From the NCBI RefSeq assembly GCF_001307765.1, contig NZ_LKBA01000004.1, positions 682,001-746,000 of the forward strand: a stretch of DNA of 64,000 bases. The letters run 5' to 3'. Below the pieces are notes generated by a model that had not been told where the DNA came from, did no database searches, and worked only from the letters and a program-made list of their open reading frames with translations. Positions 27,297 through 35,540 of this stretch are shown here, in pieces. The position numbers and the translations under genes are program-made. Every line of letters starts with the position of its first letter. The stretch's first letter is position 1. This stretch comes from Aliiroseovarius crassostreae. Lineage in GTDB: Bacteria; Pseudomonadota; Alphaproteobacteria; Rhodobacterales; Rhodobacteraceae.

Positions 27297-28373
27297 TTAT
27301 TTTGCGGCGGGCAGGATCCGGTTCACATGGCCCATTTTGCGACCCGGTTTCACATCGGCCTTGCCGTAAAGATGCAGCGAGGCGTTGGCTTCGCGGGCGA
27401 TCTCGGGCACGCGGTCCATGTCATCGCCAATCAGGTTTTCCATCACCACATCCGCAAACCGGGATCCGTCCCCCAGCGGCCACCCGGTCACGGCGCGGAT
27501 ATGCTGTTCGAATTGGTCCACGGTGCAGCCCTGCTGGGTCCAGTGACCGGAATTATGCACCCGCGGCGCAATTTCGTTCACGATCAGACCTGTTGGTGTC
27601 ACAAACAGCTCCACCCCCATCACGCCGACATAGTCGAGGGCGTTCAGGATCCGCCCTGCAAGCAGGATGGCGTCGGTGCGCTGGGCACCTGTCAGGCGCG
27701 CCGGCACGGTGGTGGTGTCAAGGATCCCGTTTTTGTGTACGTTTTCACCCGGGTCAAAACAGGCCACTTCACCGGTCACGCCGCGTGCGGCGATGATGCT
27801 GATCTCATGGGTGAAGTTGACAAACCCCTCCAGTACCGCCGGAGCGCCCTGCATGTCGGCAAAGGCCGCATCTGCATCCTCGGTGGTCTTGAGCCGCGCC
27901 TGACCTTTGCCGTCATAGCCGAAACGGCGGGTTTTCAGGATCGAGGGGGCGCCAATTGCGGCAACCGCCGCCACCATATCTTCGATGCTTTCCACATTGG
28001 CGTAAGGGGCGGTGGCCAGTCCCAGATCGGACAGGAAATCCTTTTCAACGATCCGATCCTGGCTGACGCGCAGCGCTTCGCGACCCGGACGGATCGGGGC
28101 GAGGGCTTCCAGCGCATCCAGTGCGGCGGTTGGGATGTTCTCGAACTCATAGGTGATCACGTCGACCGATCTGGCGAAGGTTTCCAGCGCGGTCACGTCA
28201 TCATAGCCTGCGGTGGTCACCTGGTCGGCCACCTGGCCTGCGGGCGGGTTTGCACCGGGTTCGAAGATATGGGTTTTGAACCCCAGGCGGGAGGCCGCAA
28301 CCGAGAGCATGCGGCCCAGCTGGCCGCCGCCGAGAATGCCGATTGTGGCGCCGGTGGGCAGGATCTCACTCAT
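27297..28373 (-). CDS. purK: 5-(carboxyamino)imidazole ribonucleotide synthase
   Basis: ATP-grasp enzyme of de novo purine synthesis that makes N5-CAIR from AIR, bicarbonate and ATP. The 358-residue chain starts with [22 protein letters not shown], has the ATP-grasp segment [16 protein letters not shown] near residue 145, and [18 protein letters not shown] near 270, all standard PurK features. ATG at 28373 overlaps the purE stop by 8 bp, so the two are translated together. Confidence 0.96.
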   Translation of the reverse strand: MSEILPTGATIGILGGGQLGRMLSVAASRLGFKTHIFEPGANPPAGQVADQVTTAGYDDVTALETFARSVDVITYEFENIPTAALDALEALAPIRPGREALRVSQDRIVEKDFLSDLGLATAPYANVESIEDMVAAVAAIGAPSILKTRRFGYDGKGQARLKTTEDADAAFADMQGAPAVLEGFVNFTHEISIIAARGVTGEVACFDPGENVHKNGILDTTTVPARLTGAQRTDAILLAGRILNALDYVGVMGVELFVTPTGLIVNEIAPRVHNSGHWTQQGCTVDQFEQHIRAVTGWPLGDGSRFADVVMENLIGDDMDRVPEIAREANASLHLYGKADVKPGRKMGHVNRILPAAK

Positions 28374-28854
28374 CAACCGGAACCTCCGGGATCGAGGCGG
28401 CGAGGGCCGCGCGCCAGGCGTCCAGACGCTCGGCCAGCTCTGCATCTGCGGTGGCAAGGATGCCAGCGGCCATCAGTCCCGCATTTGCCGCGCCTGCCGC
28501 ACCAATGGCCATGGTGGCCACCGGGAAACCCTTGGGCATCTGCACAATCGAATAAAGGCTGTCAACACCGGACAGCGCGCGGGTCTGGACCGGCACGCCC
28601 ACAACGGGCACGCGGGTTTTTGAGGCCATCATGCCGGGCAGATGTGCCGCACCGCCGGCGCCCGCGATGATCACGTGAAGGCCACGCTCCACGGCTGTTT
28701 TGCCATATTCCCACAACCGGTCCGGGGTCCGGTGGGCCGAGACGATCCGGGTCTCATAGGCCACGCCCAGTTCGTCCAGCACATTTGCCGCTTCTTTCAT
28801 GGTGGGCCAGTCCGACTGGCTGCCCATAATGATACCGACCTTCACATCCGTCAT
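28366..28854 (-). CDS. purE: N5-CAIR mutase
   Basis: Converts N5-CAIR from PurK into 4-carboxy-AIR. The 162-residue chain has the class I PurE signatures [27 protein letters not shown] (active-site His) and [13 protein letters not shown]. First gene of the purE-purK pair; GGGGA precedes the ATG at 28854. Confidence 0.96.
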   Translation of the reverse strand: MTDVKVGIIMGSQSDWPTMKEAANVLDELGVAYETRIVSAHRTPDRLWEYGKTAVERGLHVIIAGAGGAAHLPGMMASKTRVPVVGVPVQTRALSGVDSLYSIVQMPKGFPVATMAIGAAGAANAGLMAAGILATADAELAERLDAWRAALAASIPEVPVDE

Positions 28855-29053
28855 GTGGTCCCCCGATAATGGCGCAATAAAGTTGGGCCTACTTATAGGG
28901 GCAGGGGGGTATGATGCAATCGGGCAAAAGGCCGGGAGGGGCAATCTGTCCCGCTTCCGCACGCTTTTTCGTGAATTTTCCGAACGTCCCGACCAAGGCC
29001 GCGCTTCGGGGGCGAAGGTGATACGAATGTGTGCGGTCGCGCGCCCTGCAGGA

Positions 29054-29272
29054 TCAGGCGATGATATCCGGGGTCAGCTTGTCTTCGATCCGGGCAATCT
29101 TGTCTTTCAGGGCCAGCTTTTGCTTTTTCAATCGCCTCAGCCGCAGCTGATCCGCCCGCCCGCTTTCCTCAAGCGCGTGGATGGCTTCGTCAAGGTCACG
29201 GTGTTCCGCTTTGAAAACCTCAAGCTCCACCCGGAGCACGTCATCGGTTTTCATTTCTTTGGCATTGCTCAT
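29054..29272 (-). CDS. YdcH family (DUF465) small protein
   Basis: A 72-residue highly charged helical protein. The C-terminal [23 protein letters not shown] is the signature of the YdcH/DUF465 family (short cytoplasmic coiled-coil proteins of unknown function). ATG at 29272 chosen; a few codons upstream also remain open. It diverges from hsp20, with a heat-shock promoter for the latter in between. Confidence 0.8.
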   Translation of the reverse strand: MSNAKEMKTDDVLRVELEVFKAEHRDLDEAIHALEESGRADQLRLRRLKKQKLALKDKIARIEDKLTPDIIA

Positions 29273-29359
29273 GGTCAGCAGGTCGATTCCCAAGTGGTGG
29301 TAAGAGCTTATCGCGCAAAACCGTTAACGCCAAGGAAAAGCCGTGCCAGCGCGGTCCCC

Positions 29360-29390
29360 CTTGCACCTGATCGCGCCCCGCCCCATATTT
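29360..29390 (+). promoter_or_regulatory. Sigma-32 (RpoH)-type promoter of hsp20
   Basis: CTTGCAC at 29360-29366 and CCCCATATTT at 29381-29390, 14 bp apart, match the heat-shock consensus CTTGAAA / CCCCATNT. It lies 66 bp before the Hsp20 start codon, which fits the expected regulation. Confidence 0.75.
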
Positions 29391-29455
29391 ACCCGGAGGG
29401 GTTGCCGATCGGGACCCCGACCACGTGTCGCTTTATCGTGAAAAAGGACCGACTG

Positions 29456-29866
29456 ATGACCAAGATGACCCTGGCCACCCACCCGTTCCTGCTGGGATTT
29501 GAGCAATTGGAGCGGATGGTGGAGCAAGCCGCCAAATCCAAGGATGGCTATCCCCCTTTCAATATCGAACAGGTGAGCGAGCGCGCTTATCGGATTTCAC
29601 TGGCTGTGGCCGGTTTTGCCGATGAGGACCTCTCGATCACGGTGGAAAATGCCAAGCTGGTGGTGCGCGGTGCGCAGAAAGAGACCAGCGAGGATCGTGT
29701 TTTCCTGCATCGCGGTATTGCCGGGCGGCAGTTCCAGAAGAGCTTTGTGCTGGCGGATGGCGTCGAGGTGGTGGGGGCCTCCACCGAAAACGGACTGCTG
29801 CATATTGATCTGGAACGCGCGGAGCCTGAGCAGGTGGTGCAGACAATCCAGATCAACAAACGCTGA
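29456..29866 (+). CDS. Hsp20 / alpha-crystallin small heat-shock protein
   Basis: A 136-residue small heat-shock protein, an ATP-independent holdase. The alpha-crystallin domain covers about residues 35-125, from PPFNIEQVSERAYRISLAVAG through ENAKLVVRGAQKE and HRGIAGRQFQKSFVLADGVEV to the closing ENGLLHIDLER. It closely resembles alphaproteobacterial IbpA/HspD proteins. AAAAAGGA precedes the ATG at 29456. The sigma-32-type promoter upstream and the DUF1150 gene downstream form a common heat-shock unit. Confidence 0.93.
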   Translation: MTKMTLATHPFLLGFEQLERMVEQAAKSKDGYPPFNIEQVSERAYRISLAVAGFADEDLSITVENAKLVVRGAQKETSEDRVFLHRGIAGRQFQKSFVLADGVEVVGASTENGLLHIDLERAEPEQVVQTIQINKR

Positions 29867-30028
29867 GCGGGCGTTGCGTTAAACCCACATCAATCCGCAA
29901 TCACTCTGATGTTATCGGACGGGCAATGGCCTGCGCCGGACCCCATATCTGTAATAAGCCGCCCCCGCTGTTGTGAAAAAAGGGGGGTGTAAGCGCCCTG
30001 TGACGCTTGAAAAGGAAGGAGGCCCATC

Positions 30029-30256
30029 ATGGATGCTACATTTGAATTCCTGCCCGAAGTCGAAAGCCGGATCGTCTATATCCGCTCGGTCTTGCCGGAA
30101 GAGCTGCCCGAAGAGATGCGCCCACAGGTGGACGGCATGGACCGGCTGTATTCGGTGCATCATGAGGATGGGGAATGCCTGGCCGTGGCGCATGGCCGAC
30201 GTCTGGCCTTTGCGCTGGCGCGGCAGCATGACCTGACCCCGGTTGCGGTGCATTGA
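30029..30256 (+). CDS. DUF1150 family protein
   Basis: A 75-residue protein with the DUF1150 pattern (YIRSVLPEELPEE, LYSVHHEDGECLAVAHGRR, ending FALARQHDLTPVAVH). DUF1150 genes commonly follow hsp20 in alphaproteobacteria, as here (163 bp downstream), so it is probably cotranscribed and heat-induced. AAGGAAGGAGG precedes the ATG. Function unknown. Confidence 0.82.
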   Translation: MDATFEFLPEVESRIVYIRSVLPEELPEEMRPQVDGMDRLYSVHHEDGECLAVAHGRRLAFALARQHDLTPVAVH

Positions 30257-30268
30257 TCGCGCCGCTCC

Positions 30269-30319
30269 TAAAGCGTTTCGGGATAAACTTGAGACACATG
30301 TTTATCCCGAAACGCTTTA
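30269..30319. repeat. Perfect 20-bp inverted repeat, GCGTTTCGGGATAAAC family
   Basis: Left arm TAAAGCGTTTCGGGATAAAC at 30269-30288 pairs with 30300-30319 at all 20 positions, with an 11-base spacer ending ACACAT. A degenerate copy with the same spacer length is at 55840-55884. It lies 13 bp after the DUF1150 stop, ahead of an ordinary terminator. Confidence 0.85.
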
Positions 30320-30334
30320 AAGAAAGGCGAAATG

Positions 30335-30366
30335 AAAAAAGGCCAGAGCGGGGCTCTGGCCTTTCT
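30335..30366. terminator. Bidirectional terminator between DUF1150 and the sulfurylase gene
   Basis: GGCCAGAG (30341-30348) pairs with CTCTGGCC (30354-30361); A-run on the left and TTTCTGTTTT on the right, so it can stop both converging transcripts. Confidence 0.85.
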
Positions 30367-30395
30367 GTTTTCTGATGGGCATTCGGGGCAGGGGC

Positions 30396-32471
30396 TTAGC
30401 CCTTGATCAGACCCATGCTTTCCAGCTTCAAGAGCACCTGGTGGGCGCAGTTGTCCACTTCGACATTTTCGGTTTCCACCGTCAGTTCCGGGTTCACCGG
30501 CACGTCATAGGGATCGGAAATCCCGGTGAATTCCTTGATTTTGCCTTCGCGGGCCAGCTTGTAGAGGCCCTTGCGGTCACGGCGTTCACATTCCTCGATC
30601 GAGGTTGCCACGTGAACTTCGACAAAGGCACCGAATTGCTCGATATCTTCACGCACCGCGCGGCGGGTGGTGGCGTAAGGGGCAATCGGGGCGCAGATCG
30701 CGATACCACCATTTTTGGTGATCTCGGAGGCCACATAGCCGATGCGGCGGATGTTGAGGTCACGGTGCTCTTTCGAGAAGCCCAGCTCGCTCGACAGGTT
30801 TTTGCGCACGATGTCCCCATCCAGCAGGGTCACGGGGCGACCGCCCATTTCCATCAGCTTCACCATCAGCGCGTTGGCAATGGTCGATTTGCCCGAGCCC
30901 GAGAAGCCGGTGAAGAACACGGTGAAGCCCTGTTCTGCGCGCGGCGGTTTGGTCTTGCGCAGCTCTTCCACAACGGTCGGGAACGAGAACCATTCGGGGA
31001 TTTCCAGACCTTCCTGCAGGCGGCGGCGCAGCTCGGTGCCGGAAATGTTCAGGATGGTCACGTTGTCCTTGTCTTCGATCTCATCAGCGGGTTCGTATTG
31101 GGCGCGGTCCTGCACATAAACCATGTGCTTGAAGTCAACCATTTCGATGCCGATCTCGGCCTCATGCTCGCGGAACAGATCCTGCGCGTCATAGGGCCCG
31201 TAGAAATCTTCACCGGCCGAGTTCTTGCCGGGGCCTGCGTGGTCGCGGCCGACGATGAAATGGGTGCAGCCGTGGTTCTTGCGGATCAGGCCGTGCCACA
31301 CCGCTTCGCGCGGGCCAGCCATGCGCATCGCCAGGTTCAGAAGCGACATGGTGGTGGTGGCGGCAGGGTATTGATCCAGCACCGCCTCATAGCAGCGCAC
31401 ACGGGTGAAGTGGTCGATGTCACCCGGTTTGGTCATGCCGACAACAGGGTGAATAAGCAGGTTGGCCTGTGCTTCACGGGCAGCGCGGAAGGTCAGTTCC
31501 TGGTGCGCGCGGTGCAGCGGGTTGCGGGTTTGGAACGCCACCACACGACGCCAGCCCAGCTTGCGGAAATACGCACGCAGTTCGTTCGGCGTGTCGCGAC
31601 GGCCGCGGAAGTCGTAATGCACCGGTTGCTGGATGCCCACGATCGGGCCGCCCAGATAGATTTTACCGGCCACGTTGTGCAGGTAGTTCACCGCCGGGTG
31701 CGCATCGTCATCCGCGCCAAACACCTTCTCGGCCTCACGTGCCTTGTTCGGTTCCCAGCGATCGGTCACGGTCATCGTGGCCAGGATCACACCTTCCTGA
31801 TCGCGCAGCGCAATGTCCTGCCCCAGTTCGATCGAGTTTGCGAACTCCTCCGACACATCCAGGGTGATCGGCATCGGCCAGAGCGTGCCATCCGCCAGGC
31901 GCATGTTTTCCACCACGCCATTGTAATCTTCCTCGCTCAGAAAGCCCTTGAGCGGGTTGAAGCCACCGTTCATCAAAAGCTCCAGATCACAGATCTGACG
32001 CGGGCTGAGGTCGTGGCTGGTCAGGTCAGCGGCTTCAACTTTCAGCTTCTGCGCGCTTTCATATGAGACATACAGCTCGGGGATGGGGGTCAGGTTGTCT
32101 TGCATGGGATGTGTCCTGTGTTTCAAAGGGGAAAGACCGCTGGACGAACCGGTCAACTCGGCGTGCAGCGCGTCATACTCGGCAAATTTGCGGGCAAGGA
32201 ATTGATCTCTGAGGCGGGTTTTCTCTGCGGCCCCTTTGGCGGTGATAACGTAGGAAAAACGTTGCCGCTTGTCCGGTCCGCCCCGCTTGCCGATCTGGAT
32301 CAGCCCCTGATCGGCGGTGGCACGCAGAAGTCCGTTCAACCGACCCAATGATATCCCCACCGCCGCGGCAATCGCGCGCTGCGAGCCTTCCGGGGCTGCG
32401 TCCAACTGGCGCAGCAGAAGGAAGCGCAGATCGTCTTCCGTAGGTGAGGAGGGGGGCGGTGTGGCGGGCAT
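30396..32471 (-). CDS. MarR-like regulator fused to ATP sulfurylase / APS kinase
   Basis: One uninterrupted frame of 691 residues joins three parts. Residues about 1-120 are a winged-helix domain of the EPS-associated MarR type (SQRAIAAAVGISLGRLNGLL, then YVITAKGAAEKTRLRDQFLARK and EYDALHAEL). Residue 123 is a Met that begins a complete ATP sulfurylase (about 123-510) with QTRNPLHRAH and GRDHAGPG; residues about 515-691 are APS kinase with Walker A GFSGSGKST. The enzyme makes APS then PAPS from sulfate. AGGA eight bases before the internal ATG (32105) would also allow a 569-residue enzyme alone. The 5' start (ATG 32471) has a weak ribosome site. Whether a fused chain is made is open. Confidence 0.85.
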   Translation of the reverse strand: MPATPPPSSPTEDDLRFLLLRQLDAAPEGSQRAIAAAVGISLGRLNGLLRATADQGLIQIGKRGGPDKRQRFSYVITAKGAAEKTRLRDQFLARKFAEYDALHAELTGSSSGLSPLKHRTHPMQDNLTPIPELYVSYESAQKLKVEAADLTSHDLSPRQICDLELLMNGGFNPLKGFLSEEDYNGVVENMRLADGTLWPMPITLDVSEEFANSIELGQDIALRDQEGVILATMTVTDRWEPNKAREAEKVFGADDDAHPAVNYLHNVAGKIYLGGPIVGIQQPVHYDFRGRRDTPNELRAYFRKLGWRRVVAFQTRNPLHRAHQELTFRAAREAQANLLIHPVVGMTKPGDIDHFTRVRCYEAVLDQYPAATTTMSLLNLAMRMAGPREAVWHGLIRKNHGCTHFIVGRDHAGPGKNSAGEDFYGPYDAQDLFREHEAEIGIEMVDFKHMVYVQDRAQYEPADEIEDKDNVTILNISGTELRRRLQEGLEIPEWFSFPTVVEELRKTKPPRAEQGFTVFFTGFSGSGKSTIANALMVKLMEMGGRPVTLLDGDIVRKNLSSELGFSKEHRDLNIRRIGYVASEITKNGGIAICAPIAPYATTRRAVREDIEQFGAFVEVHVATSIEECERRDRKGLYKLAREGKIKEFTGISDPYDVPVNPELTVETENVEVDNCAHQVLLKLESMGLIKG

Positions 32472-32491
32472 TCTGGTTCGACTCAATGTGT

Positions 32492-32505
32492 GTTCACGCG
32501 TGAAC
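32492..32505. promoter_or_regulatory. Palindromic operator candidate before the MarR-sulfurylase gene
   Basis: Perfect 14-bp palindrome GTTCACGCGTGAAC, 21 bp upstream of the ATG, with another TGAACGC half-site at 32514-32520 and a GGAAC-AGT-GTTCC palindrome at 32593-32605. The location fits autoregulation by the fused MarR-type domain. Inference only. Confidence 0.5.
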
Positions 32506-32658
32506 GCATTGCATGAACGCCCGCTTGCGAAAAGACATAATTAGAGTAAATGACCCGATTGGGGGGGAAATAGTGTCAAGTGTGGGATTGGGGGAACAGT
32601 GTTCCAAAACACGCGTGCTCCTTGGAACGCGCCGGGCATGTGCTCGTCGTTCAAACGC

Positions 32659-33165
32659 CTAGAACGGAATGGGGTTCTGTGTCCCCCGCACTGCGGGTGC
32701 ATGGTCTTCGTTCCAGCGAAACAGGGTCAGATGGGTCAGCTCCGGGCGAGAGCGGGAGGGGGTCAGCATGCCCTCCGCCCCGGCCGCGCGAAGCTGGTCG
32801 CTGATCTCCCATGTTGGCGGGAACTGCCCCTGAGCGTGTAAATCGGCCCAGAAGACATGGATCCGCTCAAGAGGCATCCCCAGGGCGTCCCGCACGGATG
32901 GCGCGCACAGATCGACGATATGCGCGGCAGAGACCTCAAGCGGGAAAATGACGCGGGGCGGATCATCGGGGCGCTGATAGGCCTTTACCGCCACGCGGCA
33001 CCCCTCTGGCGTGGCTGAGAGGTAAAGCGCGTTCTCGCCATCATGATGCCAGCGCCCGTTTGGGGCGCGGGCCGGGGAAAGAAGCCGGGCCTCCTGCCCC
33101 TGAAAGGTGGCGCGCCAAAAGCGCCCCACCACCGGTTTGAAATAGCTGGGTACAGACAGGCCCAC
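32659..33165 (-). CDS. RES-domain protein, no antitoxin partner
   Basis: A 168-residue RES-family protein, related to NAD+-degrading toxins of Xre-RES systems. Visible: RFWRAT at residues 15-20, NGRWHHDG at 36-43, ALYLSATPEGC at 46-56. The Arg-Trp and Tyr positions are kept, but where active RES toxins have Glu in an AxxE context this protein has Lys61 (RVAVKAY), so NADase activity is doubtful. GTG at 33165 has AGGAG nine bases upstream and starts 4 bp after the trxB stop; no Xre gene adjoins. Probably cotranscribed with trxB. Confidence 0.7.
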   Translation of the reverse strand: MGLSVPSYFKPVVGRFWRATFQGQEARLLSPARAPNGRWHHDGENALYLSATPEGCRVAVKAYQRPDDPPRVIFPLEVSAAHIVDLCAPSVRDALGMPLERIHVFWADLHAQGQFPPTWEISDQLRAAGAEGMLTPSRSRPELTHLTLFRWNEDHAPAVRGTQNPIPF

Positions 33166-33169
33166 CTGT

Positions 33170-34111
33170 TTACTCCTGCTCAGCCAGGAAATGCTCTGCC
33201 TCAAGTGCTGCCATGCAGCCCATGCCAGCCGAGGTCACCGCCTGGCGGTATTTGTGGTCGGTCAGGTCGCCCGCGGCAAAGACACCGGGGATCGAGGTGG
33301 CGGTGCTGTCGGGTTTGGTGACCACATAGCCGCCCATATGGGTTTCCAGCGTGTCCTTGACCAGCTCGTTCGCGGGGGCGTGGCCGATGGCGATAAAGAC
33401 GCCCTTGGCCGGGATCTCGGTGATCTCGCCGGTTTTGACATGGCGCGCCCGCACGCCGGTCACGCCCAGCGGGTTTTCGTCGCCCACGACCTCGTCCAGT
33501 TGGTGATCCCAGAGCGGCACGATCTTTTCGTTTTTCATCAGCCGGTCAATCAGGATCTTTTCGGCGCGCAGCTCATCGCGGCGGTGGATCAGGGTGACCT
33601 TGGAGGCAAACTTGGTCAGGAACAGCGCTTCCTCAACTGCGGTGTTGCCGCCGCCGACCACGACGATTTCTTCACCGCGATAGAAGAACCCGTCGCAGGT
33701 TGCGCAGGCCGAGACGCCAAAGCCCTTGAACTTTTCTTCTGACGGCAGGCCCAGCCATTTGGCGCGTGCGCCCGTGGCCAGAATCACCGCATCAGCCGTA
33801 TAAAACGTGCCACTGTCCCCCTTGGCCGTGAACGGGCGTTTGGACAGATCCAGATCGACAATGATGTCACCGATGATTTCGGTGCCCATGGTGCGCGCAT
33901 GGTCTTCCATCTTCATCATCAGCTCTGGCCCCTGGATGTCGATGAAGGAGGGATAGTTCTCGACCTCGGTGGTGGTGGTCAGCTGGCCGCCCGGTTCCAT
34001 CCCCTGCACCAGGATCGGCTCAAGCATGGCGCGCGAGGCATAGACCCCGGCAGTGTAACCGGCAGGGCCGGAGCCAATGATCAGAACTTTGGTGTGGCGG
34101 GTCTCGGACAT
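33170..34111 (-). CDS. trxB: Thioredoxin reductase
   Basis: NADPH-dependent flavoenzyme that reduces thioredoxin. The 313-residue chain has the FAD loop [18 protein letters not shown], the redox pair in [10 protein letters not shown] (near residue 138), the NADPH loop [15 protein letters not shown] and the C-terminal FAD motif [20 protein letters not shown]. Length and motif order are standard low-molecular-weight TrxB. It diverges from an Lrp regulator; 285 bp lie between. Confidence 0.97.
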   Translation of the reverse strand: MSETRHTKVLIIGSGPAGYTAGVYASRAMLEPILVQGMEPGGQLTTTTEVENYPSFIDIQGPELMMKMEDHARTMGTEIIGDIIVDLDLSKRPFTAKGDSGTFYTADAVILATGARAKWLGLPSEEKFKGFGVSACATCDGFFYRGEEIVVVGGGNTAVEEALFLTKFASKVTLIHRRDELRAEKILIDRLMKNEKIVPLWDHQLDEVVGDENPLGVTGVRARHVKTGEITEIPAKGVFIAIGHAPANELVKDTLETHMGGYVVTKPDSTATSIPGVFAAGDLTDHKYRQAVTSAGMGCMAALEAEHFLAEQE

Positions 34112-34182
34112 CGGGGCATTCCTGCTTTGAATTGTTCAACGCCTCTGGATATAGGGGCGCAGGCGGCCTGAGGGAAGCCCCC

Positions 34183-34237
34183 GTATTGACCCTGTGTTGA
34201 GCCTGTGTTGACCTTATGGTGTCCCCGTGTTGCCTCT
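34183..34237. repeat. 11-bp tandem repeat upstream of trxB
   Basis: Five adjacent 11-bp units (GTATTGACCCT, GTGTTGAGCCT, GTGTTGACCTT, ATGGTGTCCCC, GTGTTGCCTCT) place a GTGTTG-like core once per helical turn. Sits in the trxB/Lrp intergenic region. Could be stacked binding sites for one regulator, or a simple slippage repeat. Confidence 0.6.
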
Positions 34238-34313
34238 CTCGTTGCCCCCGCTGATCCCGCCGGTCCGTGCCGCCTTTGCCTGCCGAATGGTCGGATCTGC
34301 AAGAATGTTACGT

Positions 34314-34341
34314 TTTCGCGAAAGATTGTTGCGCAGGCAAC
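34314..34341. promoter_or_regulatory. Palindromes upstream of the Lrp gene
   Basis: TTTCGCGAAA at 34314-34323 and GTTGC-N4-GCAAC (spacer GCAG... region) at 34328-34341 stand 56-83 bp before the Lrp start. Candidate operators for autoregulation by Lrp; not compared with any consensus. Confidence 0.35.
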
Positions 34342-34396
34342 CAAGGGCGGCTAGTGTTTGCGCAATTTCATTGAGTAGGCGCCAGAAGGAATTCGC

Positions 34397-34897
34397 ATGG
34401 CCGGACATAAGCTAGACCCGATCGACCGCATGATTCTTGCCGAGTTGCAGGCCGATGGGCGTATGACTAATGTGGAGCTGGCCAAGCGCGTGGGTATTTC
34501 CGCGCCGCCCTGCCTGCGCCGGGTGCGCACGCTGGAGGAAATGGGGCTGATCAAGGGCTATCACGCGGATGTGGATTCGCGCGCGCTGGGCTTTGAAGTG
34601 CAGGTCTTTGCCATGGTCGGTCTGGTCAGTCAGGCCGAGGCGGATCTGGTGGCGTTTGAGGGGAAGTGCCGGGAATGGTCCCTTGTTCGCGAATGCCACA
34701 TGCTCAATGGCGAGGTGGATTTCATCCTGAAATGCGTGGCCCCCGACCTGTCGACCTTCCAAAGCTTCCTGACCGAAGACCTGCTGACCACCCCCAATGT
34801 GGGGTCGGTGAAAACCTCGCTGGTCATTCGCGGCGCCAAGGATGAACCGGGCGTGCCGTTTGATGTGCTGGAAGCGCGGATGGCGGAAACGCCCTGA
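34397..34897 (+). CDS. Lrp/AsnC family transcriptional regulator
   Basis: A 166-residue regulator with an N-terminal HTH (LDPIDRMILAELQADGRMTNVELAKRVG then SAPPCLRRVRTLEEMG) and a C-terminal RAM ligand/oligomer domain (about residues 75-155). Divergent from trxB, a pairing seen in many Rhodobacterales, which makes trxB a possible target. Ligand unknown. Confidence 0.92.
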   Translation: MAGHKLDPIDRMILAELQADGRMTNVELAKRVGISAPPCLRRVRTLEEMGLIKGYHADVDSRALGFEVQVFAMVGLVSQAEADLVAFEGKCREWSLVRECHMLNGEVDFILKCVAPDLSTFQSFLTEDLLTTPNVGSVKTSLVIRGAKDEPGVPFDVLEARMAETP

Positions 34898-35044
34898 TCT
34901 TCTGAGCAGGGCGCGTCGGAGTTTGCAAAAACTCCGGGCAAAAACACCAAAGAGTTTTGGGCGTGCGCTGGCCGCCAAACAAACAAAAACCGCCCGGGAG
35001 GAAGGCGGCTTTTGTCTTGCGGCGGCACTCTCAGGCGATATCGC

Positions 35045-35188
35045 TTACGCCGCGTCCTGTGCTTTTGGGTCTTTCTTCGCCTGCCGGTTTTCGCGGGTGA
35101 AGGGCAGGGCAGAGCTGTCAGCCTCGGCCTCAATGATCCATTTCATCCAGCGACGGGTTTGCGGACGGGGTTTGCCTTGCTTGCTCAT
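35045..35188 (-). CDS. Small conserved basic protein, 47 residues
   Basis: A short cytoplasmic protein starting MSKQGKPRPQTRRWMKWII and rich in Arg/Lys at both ends. I recall similar short proteins with an RRWMK core in other Rhodobacteraceae. ATG at 35188 has GAGG six bases upstream; an in-frame ATG at 35200 would add four residues. Function unknown; the RRWMK core suggests nucleic-acid or membrane contact, which is a guess. Confidence 0.55.
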   Translation of the reverse strand: MSKQGKPRPQTRRWMKWIIEAEADSSALPFTRENRQAKKDPKAQDAA

Positions 35189-35230
35189 GTCGTGCCTCAT
35201 TTCTCTGCCCTCTTCGGGACATGTGATCAT

Positions 35231-35540
35231 GTGTTGATCTCAGGTCTAACGAGGGATTCGGGCACAGTTTGGGCAGTCCTTGGGCATTTTTACCAAATCG
35301 GCGACAATCGGCCTGTGCCGCAGGTGAGCCCTGTTAAATAAGGGGATTGTCCCGGGGATCTTGCCCAATTTGCCCCATCAGCCGCAACTGTTTCGCGCAA
35401 ATGGGGCCAAAACGGGGCAGGATCGCCCCGAACCAGAGCGGGGCTGAAGGCGTTTCGGGAAAGGCCGGGCCACGGGTGTCGCGCGACGCGCGCGGATCGC
35501 GTTGATGCCCCGTTGATGCAATGGGCGTTTCGAAAGGGGT
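35231..35540. other. 310-bp gap without a recognised gene
   Basis: No open frame with a ribosome site was found. The stretch holds GCCCCGAACC/GAGCGGGGC inverted sequence near 35425-35445 and GCGTTTCG cores at 35450 and 35525, related to the palindromic repeat family at 30.3 and 55.8 kb but without a second arm. Confidence 0.4.

Noticed and set aside
30375-32066. 563-codon open frame opposite the sulfurylase/kinase gene
   Set aside because: Antisense to a gene with catalytic motifs; no ribosome site or recognisable domain.
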